Of a stretch of DNA of 64,000 nt, positions 41,250-48,568 are shown piece by piece. The notes below the pieces were generated by a model. That model ran no database searches, was not told the origin of the DNA, and saw only the letters and a list, made by a program, of their open reading frames with translations. This DNA is from Croceicoccus naphthovorans. Lineage in GTDB: Bacteria; Pseudomonadota; Alphaproteobacteria; Sphingomonadales; Sphingomonadaceae. Where the stretch lies: assembly GCF_001028705.1 (NCBI RefSeq), contig NZ_CP011770.1, forward strand, positions 2,173,501-2,237,500, written 5' to 3'. The number at the start of each line of letters is the position of its first letter. The first letter of the stretch is position 1. Position numbers and translations under genes: made by a program.

Positions 41250-42209
41250 ATGGTCTTTGCCAGCCAGTTGTTCGCAGACAAGGAAGCCGAACGCGCCTTC
41301 CGCCATCAGGTGGAGGGCCTTTTGCGTGAAGGGAAGGCCGTCGACGCCCTGTCGGAAATTGACGCGAAACTGGGCGAGATCGGCGAACGCCCGTTCGCCA
41401 AGCTCGGCCTCTCGATCCAGCCCGAAAGCGTTGTCGTTACCGGATGGGAAGCGATCGGCGGCACCATCGATTCGCTCGACATCCACGGCCAGCCGATCTC
41501 GGCCATAGGCGTCGATCTGGCCAATCCCGATGCCTATGGCACCGAACCGGGCGGCGACATGCGGCTGACGCCGGTGCTGGAAACCTCGTTCTATTGCGAC
41601 GATGTGTTTCCCTTTGGCGTGTCGGACCGCGACGGGCTGTGCACCGGCTATGGCCGCAACGGCGCGACATGGCGCGGTTCGCATGAGCATCGCGACAATT
41701 GTCTGAAGGTTTCGGGCCTCGACGAACTTTATGGCGCATACCACGCGGTACGCCCGCACATGGATCGCGGCGAGCTGACCGAGCTCGCCGATTACGACGC
41801 GCCGCGTCTGACTGCGATGCGCTGTGCGGTGCTGGTCCACATGGCTATCGCCCGCGCGGTCGAAGATCAGAACCTGCCCCGCCCGATGGCGGTTATATGC
41901 GGCAGCAACGAGGATTATCCTTACTTCGACGCCCCCGTCACGACCCGCGCCGATTGCGAGGAAGCGAACGACGCGCAGGCCGAGGCGGGCGATACGGACG
42001 AGGCACTGTTCACTTCGCTCGCCACCTTGGCCCCGGTGCGGCCCAATGCGACCTATCAGTTTCAGGTTGAGACCGAGCACGTATCGGGCCGATCCCTGCG
42101 CCACCGTTTCGTGCGCGAATTCGCCGAAGATGCGGAGAGCATGGACGGCGTGATCGCGGCGGAAGAACAGGCAAAGCCGAGCTTGCTGGATCGGCTCCTG
42201 CGGCGCTGA
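41250..42209 (+). CDS. Conserved protein of unknown function, tandem paralogue 2
   Basis: A 319-residue soluble acidic protein matching its upstream neighbour block by block: FASQLFADKEAERAF at the start, VTGWEAIGGTIDSLD, ISAIGVDLANPD, FYCDDVFPFGVSDRD, then CGSNEDYPYFDAPVTTR and HVSGRSLRHRF, ending in LLDRLLRR. It differs by having several cysteines (CDD, CTGYGRNG, DNCLKVSG, CAVLVH, ICGS, DCEE), absent from copy 1 at these places, which could bind metal or be redox-active. GAGGAGGG lies 11 bases before the ATG. Shared family and operon suggest two subunits of one complex; this is inference. Confidence 0.85.
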   Translation: MVFASQLFADKEAERAFRHQVEGLLREGKAVDALSEIDAKLGEIGERPFAKLGLSIQPESVVVTGWEAIGGTIDSLDIHGQPISAIGVDLANPDAYGTEPGGDMRLTPVLETSFYCDDVFPFGVSDRDGLCTGYGRNGATWRGSHEHRDNCLKVSGLDELYGAYHAVRPHMDRGELTELADYDAPRLTAMRCAVLVHMAIARAVEDQNLPRPMAVICGSNEDYPYFDAPVTTRADCEEANDAQAEAGDTDEALFTSLATLAPVRPNATYQFQVETEHVSGRSLRHRFVREFAEDAESMDGVIAAEEQAKPSLLDRLLRR

Positions 42210-42272
42210 TTTTCTTGCTAAGTCCGGCGTGCGCCGGGCAGACTCAAGCGCCGGGCGCGGGATATTTCTTTG

Positions 42273-42526
42273 CCTCAGACGCCGGCGGGGCCATCCGGCC
42301 CCTCAGGCTTTCCTCGCGCCTGACGGCGCTGCGGGCGGCCATTCGGCCCTGTCGGAGTCACCGTCGGTGCCCGGTTCCAGCGCGATGCGGGCAAGTTCGT
42401 ACAAACTCTACTCCCTCTTTCGGTTGGCAAAAGTCCGGGGCGCAAAACGACACCCGCAAGCGCCAACGCGCGCCGCCGCTTATGCGACGAAACCAAGGGG
42501 CCGGATGGCCCCGCCAGCGCCTGAGG
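42273..42526. repeat. Palindromic MITE-like element, copy A
   Basis: This fills most of a 367-bp spacer. The outer 30 bases at each end are inverted repeats with 28 of 30 matching (CCTCAG at the tip, then GGCGGGGCCATCCGGCCCC), and weaker inverted symmetry continues inward. A second element about 6 kb away has similar length and the same order of blocks, including TCACC..CGGTGCCC.GTT.CAGCGC and CGGGGCGC....CGAC.CCCGCAAG. I see no transposase inside. The remaining bases of the spacer, before and after, show nothing else except a CTCAAGCGCC motif at 42242 that also occurs at the tip of copy B. Confidence 0.7.
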
Positions 42527-42576
42527 TCCAAACAACGTTTGCCCGCGGCGGCCCGTTGCACTAATGCGCCGTCTCG

Positions 42577-43818
42577 ATGAAAGTGCACCCTCTGATCAGC
42601 TCTACCGATGAGCTGCGCGACCTCTGCGATCGTTTCGCCACTGCCGATTTCGTTGCCGTGGACACCGAGTTCATGCGCGAATCGACATATTGGCCTCTGC
42701 TCTGCCTCGTCCAGATTTCCGATGGCAAGGAAGCCGCCGCGATCGATCCGCTGGCGCAGGGCATAGACCTGACCCCGCTGCTCGACCTGTTGTGCGAGAA
42801 CGAAGACGTGCTCAAGGTCTTCCATGCCGGGGGGCAGGACGTTGAGATCATCTACAATCTGACCGGCAAGACCCCGCACCCGATCTTCGACACGCAGATC
42901 GCGATGATGGCGATCAGCCAGTCCGAACAGATCGGCTATTCCAACCTCGTCGAATCGTGGCTGGGCCATGCCATCGACAAGGGCGCGCGGTTTACCGACT
43001 GGTCGCGCCGTCCGCTGACCGAACGTCAGCTGGAATATGCCGTCGGCGACGTTACCTACCTGTCCAAGATTTTCCCGAAGATGCTCAAAAAGCTGATCAA
43101 GACGGGACGCGGCATCTGGCTGGATCATGAGATGGAGCGGCTGGCCGATCCGGCGAACTATGCGCAGGACCCGGACACGCTGTGGCACCGCATCCGCGCG
43201 CCTGGCCGCAATCCGCAAGTGCTGGGCCGGTTGAAGGCACTTGCCGCATGGCGAGAGAACGAGGCGCAGGATAAGGACATCCCGCGCGGGCGCATCGTTC
43301 GCGACGAAACGCTGGCCGATCTCGCCAGCCACCCTCCGAAGAAGCAGGCCGACCTTGCCAAAGTACGCGGCCTGTCGAACGGGTGGAAAGACAACGACAT
43401 CGGCAAGCGGCTGATGAAAGTGCTCGACGCCGCCGAACCGCTGCCTGCGGAGGAAATGCCAGAGCGTAAGCGCGGCGCGCCGCTGGGCAAGGAAGGCGCA
43501 CTGGTTGCCGACTTGTTGAAACTCCTGCTGAAAATCCGCTCACGCGAGATCGACGTCGCCTCTCGACTGCTGGCCCGGTCCGACGACCTCGAACAGCTTG
43601 CCGCCGGGGTGCGCAAGAAGCTGCCCCTGCTTGAAGGCTGGCGGTTCGAGGAGTTCGGTCGCGACGCGCTCGATTTGGTCGAGGGCAAGCTGGGTTTCGG
43701 TGTCGAGAACGGTCGCCTGAAGATGACCCGTATCGGCGAAGGCCCCGTCGCGCCAACGCCGGAAAATCAGCAAGCCGACGACGACGGCGAACAAGCATCG
43801 CAGAGCGAAGAAGCCTGA
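42577..43818 (+). CDS. rnd: Ribonuclease D
   Basis: A 413-residue 3'-5' exoribonuclease that trims tRNA precursors. The DEDD catalytic residues are visible: D29 and E31 in AVDTEFMRE, Asp in FHAGGQDVEIIYN, and D with Y in QLEYAVGDVTYLSKIF (the DEDDy type). The C-terminal half carries an HRDC domain around RLKALAAWRENEAQDKDI. The acidic tail (QQADDDGEQASQSEEA) is common in sphingomonad homologues. It is followed 12 bp later by oxyR, likely in one transcript. Confidence 0.95.
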   Translation: MKVHPLISSTDELRDLCDRFATADFVAVDTEFMRESTYWPLLCLVQISDGKEAAAIDPLAQGIDLTPLLDLLCENEDVLKVFHAGGQDVEIIYNLTGKTPHPIFDTQIAMMAISQSEQIGYSNLVESWLGHAIDKGARFTDWSRRPLTERQLEYAVGDVTYLSKIFPKMLKKLIKTGRGIWLDHEMERLADPANYAQDPDTLWHRIRAPGRNPQVLGRLKALAAWRENEAQDKDIPRGRIVRDETLADLASHPPKKQADLAKVRGLSNGWKDNDIGKRLMKVLDAAEPLPAEEMPERKRGAPLGKEGALVADLLKLLLKIRSREIDVASRLLARSDDLEQLAAGVRKKLPLLEGWRFEEFGRDALDLVEGKLGFGVENGRLKMTRIGEGPVAPTPENQQADDDGEQASQSEEA

Positions 43819-43830
43819 GCGCCTAGACCC

Positions 43831-44730
43831 ATGAGCGCGACCTACCTCCCCACGCTCAAGCAGTTGCAGTACCTGCTGGCACTGCACGAACACGGCCACT
43901 TCGGACGGGCTGCGGAATCGTGCTTCGTGTCGCAGTCCACGCTGTCGGCGGGTATTCGCGAACTCGAATCGCTGCTCGGCGTGACGCTGGTCGAACGGAC
44001 CCGGCGCGTGGTGCGATTTACGCCGCTGGGCGAACAGGTCGTCGCCAAGGCGCACCGCCTGTTGCGAGAGGCGGAGGAACTGTCCGATCTCGTCCAGTCC
44101 GCCGGGCAACCGCTGTGCGGCGAATTGCGGATGAGCGTGATCCCGACCATCGCGCCCTTCCTGCTGCCCCGTATCCTGCCGCGTTTGCGCAAGGAGCGGC
44201 CCAAGCTGAAGCTGTTCCTGCGCGAAGAGCCCAGCGCTGATGCCATCGAATCGCTGCACCACGGCCGGGCCGATTGCGTGCTGCTCGCCCTGCCCTTCCC
44301 GACTGGCGAAGTGGAACGCGAGACGATTGCGAAAGACGACCTTTACGTCGCTTTCCCAAAGGACGATCCGCGCGACCCACCTGCGGAAATTCCGCCGGAC
44401 ATGATCGACGAAGGCCGCCTGCTCTTGCTCGAAGACGGGCACTGCCTGAAGGAACACGCGCTGGCCGCCTGCAATCGCCCGGAGTTGCGGGCCAGCGCGA
44501 CCATGATCGGCACTTCGCTGCATACCCTGGTGCAGATGGTCGACAATGGCCTCGGTCTTACGATGCTGCCCAAGATGGCGCTGGATGCTGGCATCCTGCA
44601 CGACACCGATGTCGTCGCACGTCCTCTGAAATCGAACAACGCCAGCCGCGAAATCGCTCTCGTCTGGCGCAAGGGCAGCCCCCGTGCGGAGGAATTCCAC
44701 CTGCTCGCCCAGGAACTGCGCGAGGGCTGA
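43831..44730 (+). CDS. oxyR: Hydrogen-peroxide sensor, OxyR-type LysR activator
   Basis: A 299-residue LysR regulator. The HTH reads LQYLLALHEHGHFGRAAESC with VSQSTLSAGIRELE. The redox pair C205 and C214 lies in EDGHCLKEHALAACNRPE with exactly the nine-residue spacing of C199 and C208 in Escherichia coli OxyR, so a peroxide-triggered disulfide is expected. ALPFPTGEVE and the GTSLHTLVQMV segment also match OxyR. It follows rnd closely and is convergent with the phospholipase-D-like gene, separated by three bases. Confidence 0.95.
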   Translation: MSATYLPTLKQLQYLLALHEHGHFGRAAESCFVSQSTLSAGIRELESLLGVTLVERTRRVVRFTPLGEQVVAKAHRLLREAEELSDLVQSAGQPLCGELRMSVIPTIAPFLLPRILPRLRKERPKLKLFLREEPSADAIESLHHGRADCVLLALPFPTGEVERETIAKDDLYVAFPKDDPRDPPAEIPPDMIDEGRLLLLEDGHCLKEHALAACNRPELRASATMIGTSLHTLVQMVDNGLGLTMLPKMALDAGILHDTDVVARPLKSNNASREIALVWRKGSPRAEEFHLLAQELREG

Positions 44731-44733
44731 GGG

Positions 44734-46275
44734 CTATTTCGGGCGACGGATGCGACGAAACAGGCCCTTTCGCTCGCTGATCGGTTCGAACATGTCGTCC
44801 GCACTTTCGGGGTCAAGCCACTCGTCATCGGCCAACGCCTTCTCCACGCCGTTCAGCTTGGGCATTTCGTAAAGCCGCAGCGCCCGGCCCGGTTGCGGGT
44901 GGTTCTGGATCATCGCGTGCATCGATCCATACTGCTCGATCAGCGGGCCGATCTCCGCCGGGTCCAGCCCCATATGCTCTGCCAGCAGGTCGTGGCGCAG
45001 CGCCCTGATCTTCGCCACCTCGTCGCCGTTATCGAAACGCGTGGCATCCAGCAGCAGGTCGCATTCCGAATCGAGGCCCAGCGACCGGTTGTTCATATTG
45101 GCCGACCCCAGCTTCAGTACCTGATCGTCCACGATCATCAGCTTGGCATGAACGTAAATCGGGTTATCGCCCGCCGTGCGCGGGATATAGACGCGAAAGC
45201 GCTGCTTGGTATCGACCTTGCCGATGGCCTTGAGCAACCGCGCGCGGGCGGTGTCCATCGCCTGCTGCTCCAGCCAACCGTCGGCTTCTTCGGGATTGAC
45301 CAGCACGATTTCAGGCGGATCATCCTCTGCCATGCGCTCGGCAATCGCCTCGCCGATCTTGCGAGAGGCGAAGTACTGGCTCTCGGCATAGATGAACTTC
45401 TTCGCGCGCTTGATTAGCGAGAGGAAAAGCGTCTCGATCTCGCGAATTTCTTCGCAATCCTCGAAAGTGGCACGCGTGCGCGCAATGCCCAGCTTGATGT
45501 TGTCGAAGCTCGGATCAAGGTCGTCTGGCCATACGCTGTGCGGCTGCGCGGGCACCGGCGCAAGATCGCTGCCGCTGGCAATGTTCCAGCGTTTGCGGCC
45601 CAGATCGTCGAGCGCGCGGGCGACATCGCCCTCAACCAGCATGGTCATGTCGTGCCACGGCATATAGGTGCCGCCGCCCGGTTCGCGGCGCAGGCGATCC
45701 TTGTCCAAATGCTCGCGCGTGTCCCAGCGATCGGCGGTCATGTCGATACCACCGCAAACGGCGAATCGATCGTCGACGATCACGATCTTCTGGTGGTGCG
45801 AACAGCCGACAGGATGCGCCGCGTCGAACTTGAAATTTATGCGGTCATGCCGGAACCAGCGCCACATATCGATCAGCATGGAACCGCGGAAAAACATCTT
45901 CACCGCGCCGAAATTCCATTTCAGCACGTAGATTTCCAGATCGGGGTTTCGGTTCGCCAACCAGACGATGAAGCGCCCCAACCGGCGCGGCGGGTGCGAT
46001 TTGGGCCGACGTTGCCACCAACGCCGCCCGCGCCCCAGCGCGATGCGCGTGTCGAAGTCCCAGCCGATCAGGAAAATGCGCTTTTTCGCGCGCATCATCA
46101 CATCCTGCATGATCGTGAAATAATCGGCGGCGTCGACAATGACCTTCGCCTTGTCGGCATGCTCGAACCGCCAAACCCCGGGCTCGACACTCTGCGCGAA
46201 TGCCGACCCGGGGTCGTTGGCCTTGTTCCCCGCCGGGCCGTCCGGTTGATCCGGGCGAACCACCTTGTCCGTCAT
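44734..46275 (-). CDS. Phospholipase-D-family protein (cardiolipin-synthase-like)
   Basis: A 513-residue protein with two HxKx4D catalytic motifs: HHQKIVIVDD (H161, K163, D168) and YVHAKLMIVDDQ (H377, K379, D384), each followed by the usual GG/GSAN turn. They form one PLD active site. There is no clear membrane helix, but RRLGRFIVWLANRNPD is strongly basic and hydrophobic, suggesting membrane contact. The family includes cardiolipin synthases and phosphatidyltransferases; homologues in sphingomonads are often just called PLD-like. It lies 54 bp downstream of the hemerythrin gene on the same strand. Confidence 0.87.
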   Translation of the reverse strand: MTDKVVRPDQPDGPAGNKANDPGSAFAQSVEPGVWRFEHADKAKVIVDAADYFTIMQDVMMRAKKRIFLIGWDFDTRIALGRGRRWWQRRPKSHPPRRLGRFIVWLANRNPDLEIYVLKWNFGAVKMFFRGSMLIDMWRWFRHDRINFKFDAAHPVGCSHHQKIVIVDDRFAVCGGIDMTADRWDTREHLDKDRLRREPGGGTYMPWHDMTMLVEGDVARALDDLGRKRWNIASGSDLAPVPAQPHSVWPDDLDPSFDNIKLGIARTRATFEDCEEIREIETLFLSLIKRAKKFIYAESQYFASRKIGEAIAERMAEDDPPEIVLVNPEEADGWLEQQAMDTARARLLKAIGKVDTKQRFRVYIPRTAGDNPIYVHAKLMIVDDQVLKLGSANMNNRSLGLDSECDLLLDATRFDNGDEVAKIRALRHDLLAEHMGLDPAEIGPLIEQYGSMHAMIQNHPQPGRALRLYEMPKLNGVEKALADDEWLDPESADDMFEPISERKGLFRRIRRPK

Positions 46276-46329
46276 GCGTCTTCCTTGCGATACGTTCCGG
46301 TGGTGCGACCCGGTGAAAGCGCGGCGCGC

Positions 46330-46821
46330 CTATTTCTTGGCGTCTTCCATCGCTTCGGGCGTCACTTCCTGCTCTTCGCATTCCGCGTCCTTGCGGCGTT
46401 GAAATACCGAACGCATGTGCGCAAGATCGGCATCGGTCAGATACTTTTCGAAGTCCGGGAAGTGCTCGTCCTCTTCCTCGTCGATGTGATGCTCGTACCG
46501 GTGGCGCAGGTCCTTGAACTTAGCCAGCCATGCGCTGCTGCTCATGTCCGTGGCGGCGAGATCGTTGAGCATCTCCTCGATCTCATGATGTTCTGCGACG
46601 GAGTGGCGGGTCTCGCCCGTCGTCTCGGGCTTGCGCAGCATCGTGGAGTAGAGTGCCTGCTCCTCCGCGGCCGCGTGGCTCTTCACTTCGACGGTGAATT
46701 GCTCCAGCAGGCCTTGGCGCTCATCGCTCGCGCCCTCGGTTTCGGCCATCTGCTTTAGCAGCTTGCGGTGCTTGTCGTGATCTTCCTTCAATCGGTCGAA
46801 GATGCCGGTTGTGTCGGCCAT
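46330..46821 (-). CDS. Hemerythrin-domain protein
   Basis: A 163-residue four-helix-bundle protein that should bind a di-iron centre. Likely iron ligands are His in LKEDHDKHRKLL, His and Glu in VKSHAAAEEQALY, His and Glu in SVAEHHEIEEML, and His in YEHHIDEEEDEHFPDF. The highly charged C-terminus is typical of bacterial stand-alone hemerythrins, which store or sense oxygen, nitric oxide or iron. Located upstream of the PLD-like gene, with which it may be co-transcribed. Confidence 0.88.
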   Translation of the reverse strand: MADTTGIFDRLKEDHDKHRKLLKQMAETEGASDERQGLLEQFTVEVKSHAAAEEQALYSTMLRKPETTGETRHSVAEHHEIEEMLNDLAATDMSSSAWLAKFKDLRHRYEHHIDEEEDEHFPDFEKYLTDADLAHMRSVFQRRKDAECEEQEVTPEAMEDAKK

Positions 46822-46973
46822 GGGTCGCTCCTGAAAATTTTCAAATGTGCGTTTGGAGGATCAACCGCCGGATGGGTACGAGGTTCCGAACCGCAGATCG
46901 TACCGAATGCGAAATATCCCCACAGCAGGGCTTGCCAAGCCCGCCTTCCCCGCCTAGATGGCGCCCTCCAAGC

Positions 46974-47050
46974 GCGCCCGTAGCTCAGCTGGATAGAGCA
47001 CCAGACTACGAATCTGGGGGTCAGAGGTTCGAATCCTTTCGGGCGCGCCA
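46974..47050 (+). tRNA. tRNA-Arg (anticodon ACG)
   Basis: A complete cloverleaf: acceptor GCGCCCG pairs with CGGGCGC; D-arm GCTC/GAGC; anticodon stem CCAGA/TCTGG around loop CTACGAA with anticodon ACG; T-arm ending in GGTTCGAATCC; discriminator G and encoded CCA. ACG is normally edited to ICG and reads CGU, CGC and CGA. The strongest terminator of the window follows immediately. Confidence 0.97.
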
Positions 47051-47090
47051 ACAACAAAGCCCGCCCCTGCAAAGGGGCGGGCTTTGTTGT
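47051..47090. terminator. Strong terminator after tRNA-Arg
   Basis: ACAACAAAGCCCGCCCCT, a GCAA tetraloop and AGGGGCGGGCTTTGTTGT form a perfect 18-bp stem, directly after the tRNA CCA. The TTTGTTGTTT arm gives a T-rich end on the plus strand, and the mirror A-rich arm allows termination from the other side. Confidence 0.9.
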
Positions 47091-47154
47091 TTGGGGCATT
47101 CCAAGATGCGAACCTAAGTTCGGAGTCGGAGCGACAAAGCCGCAAAGACAGGAC

Positions 47155-47176
47155 GGGCTGGGCAGGAGACCAGCCC
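47155..47176 (-). terminator. Possible mutT terminator
   Basis: GGGCTGG and CCAGCCC form a 7-bp stem around an 8-base loop, 27 bp beyond the mutT stop on the minus strand. There is no T-run after it, so confidence is low. Confidence 0.35.
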
Positions 47177-47203
47177 TAGCCTTTCGGGCCGACCCACCAG
47201 TGC

Positions 47204-47596
47204 CTAAACCCGCAACCGTCCCATTAAATCCACATCCAACGGCGCAAGCTGCAACAGCTCAGCCTCCGCCAAAGAACACCACCGAACCGCTTCGCCCTCC
47301 AGTGCCTGCGGCTCCCCAGCCCATTTGCGGCAGGTGTAAAGAAGAATTACAACCGGTGCCTCGCTTCCCGGCAAAGCCGCCCCTGTCGCAAAGCACGCAG
47401 GCTCCAGCGCAGCCGAATCGACGCGAATCCCCAGCTCCTCGGCCAGTTCGCGGGCCAAGGCGGCCTGTGGCGATTCGTTTTTTTCGACCTTTCCGCCGGG
47501 AAATTCCCAAAGTCCGCCGTGATGTTTCGCTAGCGGACGTCGGTGCATCAGCACCTGCCCGGCGCCATCAATCAAAGCAGCTGCAACGATTAGCAT
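47204..47596 (-). CDS. mutT: Nudix hydrolase, MutT (8-oxo-dGTP diphosphatase)
   Basis: A 130-residue sanitising enzyme that hydrolyses 8-oxo-dGTP and prevents A:T to C:G changes. The Nudix box at 34-56 is complete (GGKVEKNESPQAALARELAE followed by ELGI) and fits Gx5Ex7REUxEExGU. HHGGLWEFP just before it, and the short single-domain length, match MutT rather than other Nudix branches. It reads toward the tRNA and is divergent from the Flp pilin genes. Confidence 0.93.
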   Translation of the reverse strand: MLIVAAALIDGAGQVLMHRRPLAKHHGGLWEFPGGKVEKNESPQAALARELAEELGIRVDSAALEPACFATGAALPGSEAPVVILLYTCRKWAGEPQALEGEAVRWCSLAEAELLQLAPLDVDLMGRLRV

Positions 47597-47719
47597 GGTT
47601 TACCTGCCATTTACCAAAAGCCCCTGTCGGATAGTTTGCCAATGCTGCGGGTGCTCTCAACCAAAAATTAATCCCTTGGGGCGATTCTGACGACGGACCA
47701 CAAGGGAAGGCCCAAAACC

Positions 47720-47914
47720 ATGTTGAACACCATCCTCAAGTTTCTTGACGATGAAAACGGAGCGACAGCCGTCGAGTACGGCCTGATCTGCGCAATGCTC
47801 GTCATTGCAATGATGACGGCGCTCAATGGTGTGGCGGGCGAGACCATCAAGATGTGGACCAAGATCACCGATAGCAGCAGAACTGCGATGCAGAATTCAA
47901 ACCCAAACGGTTAA
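47720..47914 (+). CDS. Flp-type IVb pilin, copy 1
   Basis: A 64-residue prepilin. After a short charged leader (MLNTILKFLDDENG) comes the prepilin-peptidase site G/ATAVEY with the Flp tyrosine and glutamate, then a hydrophobic helix GLICAMLVIAMMTALNGVAG and a short polar tail. Such pilins form thin Tad fibres for surface attachment; no cpa/tad export gene is nearby. AAGGGAAGG precedes the ATG. Followed 134 bp later by a second pilin gene. Confidence 0.9.
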   Translation: MLNTILKFLDDENGATAVEYGLICAMLVIAMMTALNGVAGETIKMWTKITDSSRTAMQNSNPNG

Positions 47915-48048
47915 CTTCTTTTTCAGTTTTTATGCGTAGGTGAATAACAGCTCGAACAGGGAACTGGGGGCACCGAAGTAAATCTTCGCCAGAACTTTGA
48001 TTGGGCCGGGTGAACGTAAAGTACCTAGTTTGAACCAGGAGACCTAAC

Positions 48049-48225
48049 ATGCAGTTTTTCAAGAACCTCATCGCTGACGAATCCGGTGCGACCGCCATCG
48101 AGTACGGCCTGATCGCCGCTCTGATCGCCGTTGCTTGCATCACCACGCTGACCGCTCTGGGCAGCGAACTGAACAACACGTTCGGCACGGTCGAAGATTC
48201 GCTCGTCACCGCGAACGGCGGCTAA
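48049..48225 (+). CDS. Flp-type IVb pilin, copy 2
   Basis: A 58-residue prepilin starting MQFFKNLIADESG, with prepilin-peptidase site G/ATAIEY, hydrophobic helix GLIAALIAVACITTLTALGS and tail NNTFGTVEDSLVTANGG. It is the canonical Flp form, closer to Caulobacter PilA-type pilins than copy 1. AGGAG lies 7 bases before the ATG. A good rho-independent hairpin follows, so the pilin pair ends here. Confidence 0.92.
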   Translation: MQFFKNLIADESGATAIEYGLIAALIAVACITTLTALGSELNNTFGTVEDSLVTANGG

Positions 48226-48255
48226 CAAGTTAACGGTACCTACCGTTCTTGAGCG

Positions 48256-48283
48256 AACGGGCGGCAGGAAACTGCCGCCCGTT
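48256..48283 (+). terminator. Rho-independent terminator after the pilin pair
   Basis: AACGGGCGGCAG, a GAAA tetraloop and CTGCCGCCCGTT form a perfect 12-bp stem, followed by TTGCGTTT. It sits 30 bp after the second pilin stop. Confidence 0.9.
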
Positions 48284-48300
48284 TTGCGTTTCTGCTTAAG

Positions 48301-48560
48301 CCTCAGGCCCGGCGACCGCATCCGCGGCCTTGGCTATAGCTCGCGCCTGAGGGCGCTGCTGCGGGCGGGCTGCCGCCCTTGCGGGGATCACCTACGGTGC
48401 CCCGTTGCAGCGCAACCTCGCTCGCTTTCCCAATAGATTGATAAGCCTCCTGTCGCGCAAAATTACGGGGCGCGCAGCGACTCCCGCAAGGCCGAACGGC
48501 CGCCGCGCCTTATCGGCGCGTAGCCAAGCCGGGCGGATGCCCGGCGCACGGCGCTTGAGG
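48301..48560. repeat. Palindromic MITE-like element, copy B
   Basis: This spacer element has the length and block order of copy A and is itself a large imperfect palindrome. CCTCAGGC at the left tip mirrors GCTTGAGG at the right; GGC(C)TTGGCTA recurs inverted, and CTTGCGGGGATCACC mirrors CGACTCCCGCAAG. The TCACC..CGGTGCCC.GTT.CAGCGC block matches copy A at 22 of 26 bases and CGGGGCGC....CGAC.CCCGCAAG at 21 of 25. No reading frame of note lies inside. It fills the whole gap between the pilin terminator and the M48 gene end. Confidence 0.7.
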
Positions 48561-48568
48561 GACTAAAG

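Noticed and set aside
42215..42580. Short frames on both strands inside the 42-kb spacer
   Set aside because: They lie within the palindromic repeat; each strand reads similarly because of the inverted symmetry, and no RBS is present.
47051..47090. Terminal inverted repeat next to a tRNA gene as a possible integration site
   Set aside because: The structure is a plain hairpin terminator; no integrase lies nearby and no second copy of the tRNA 3' end is seen in the window.
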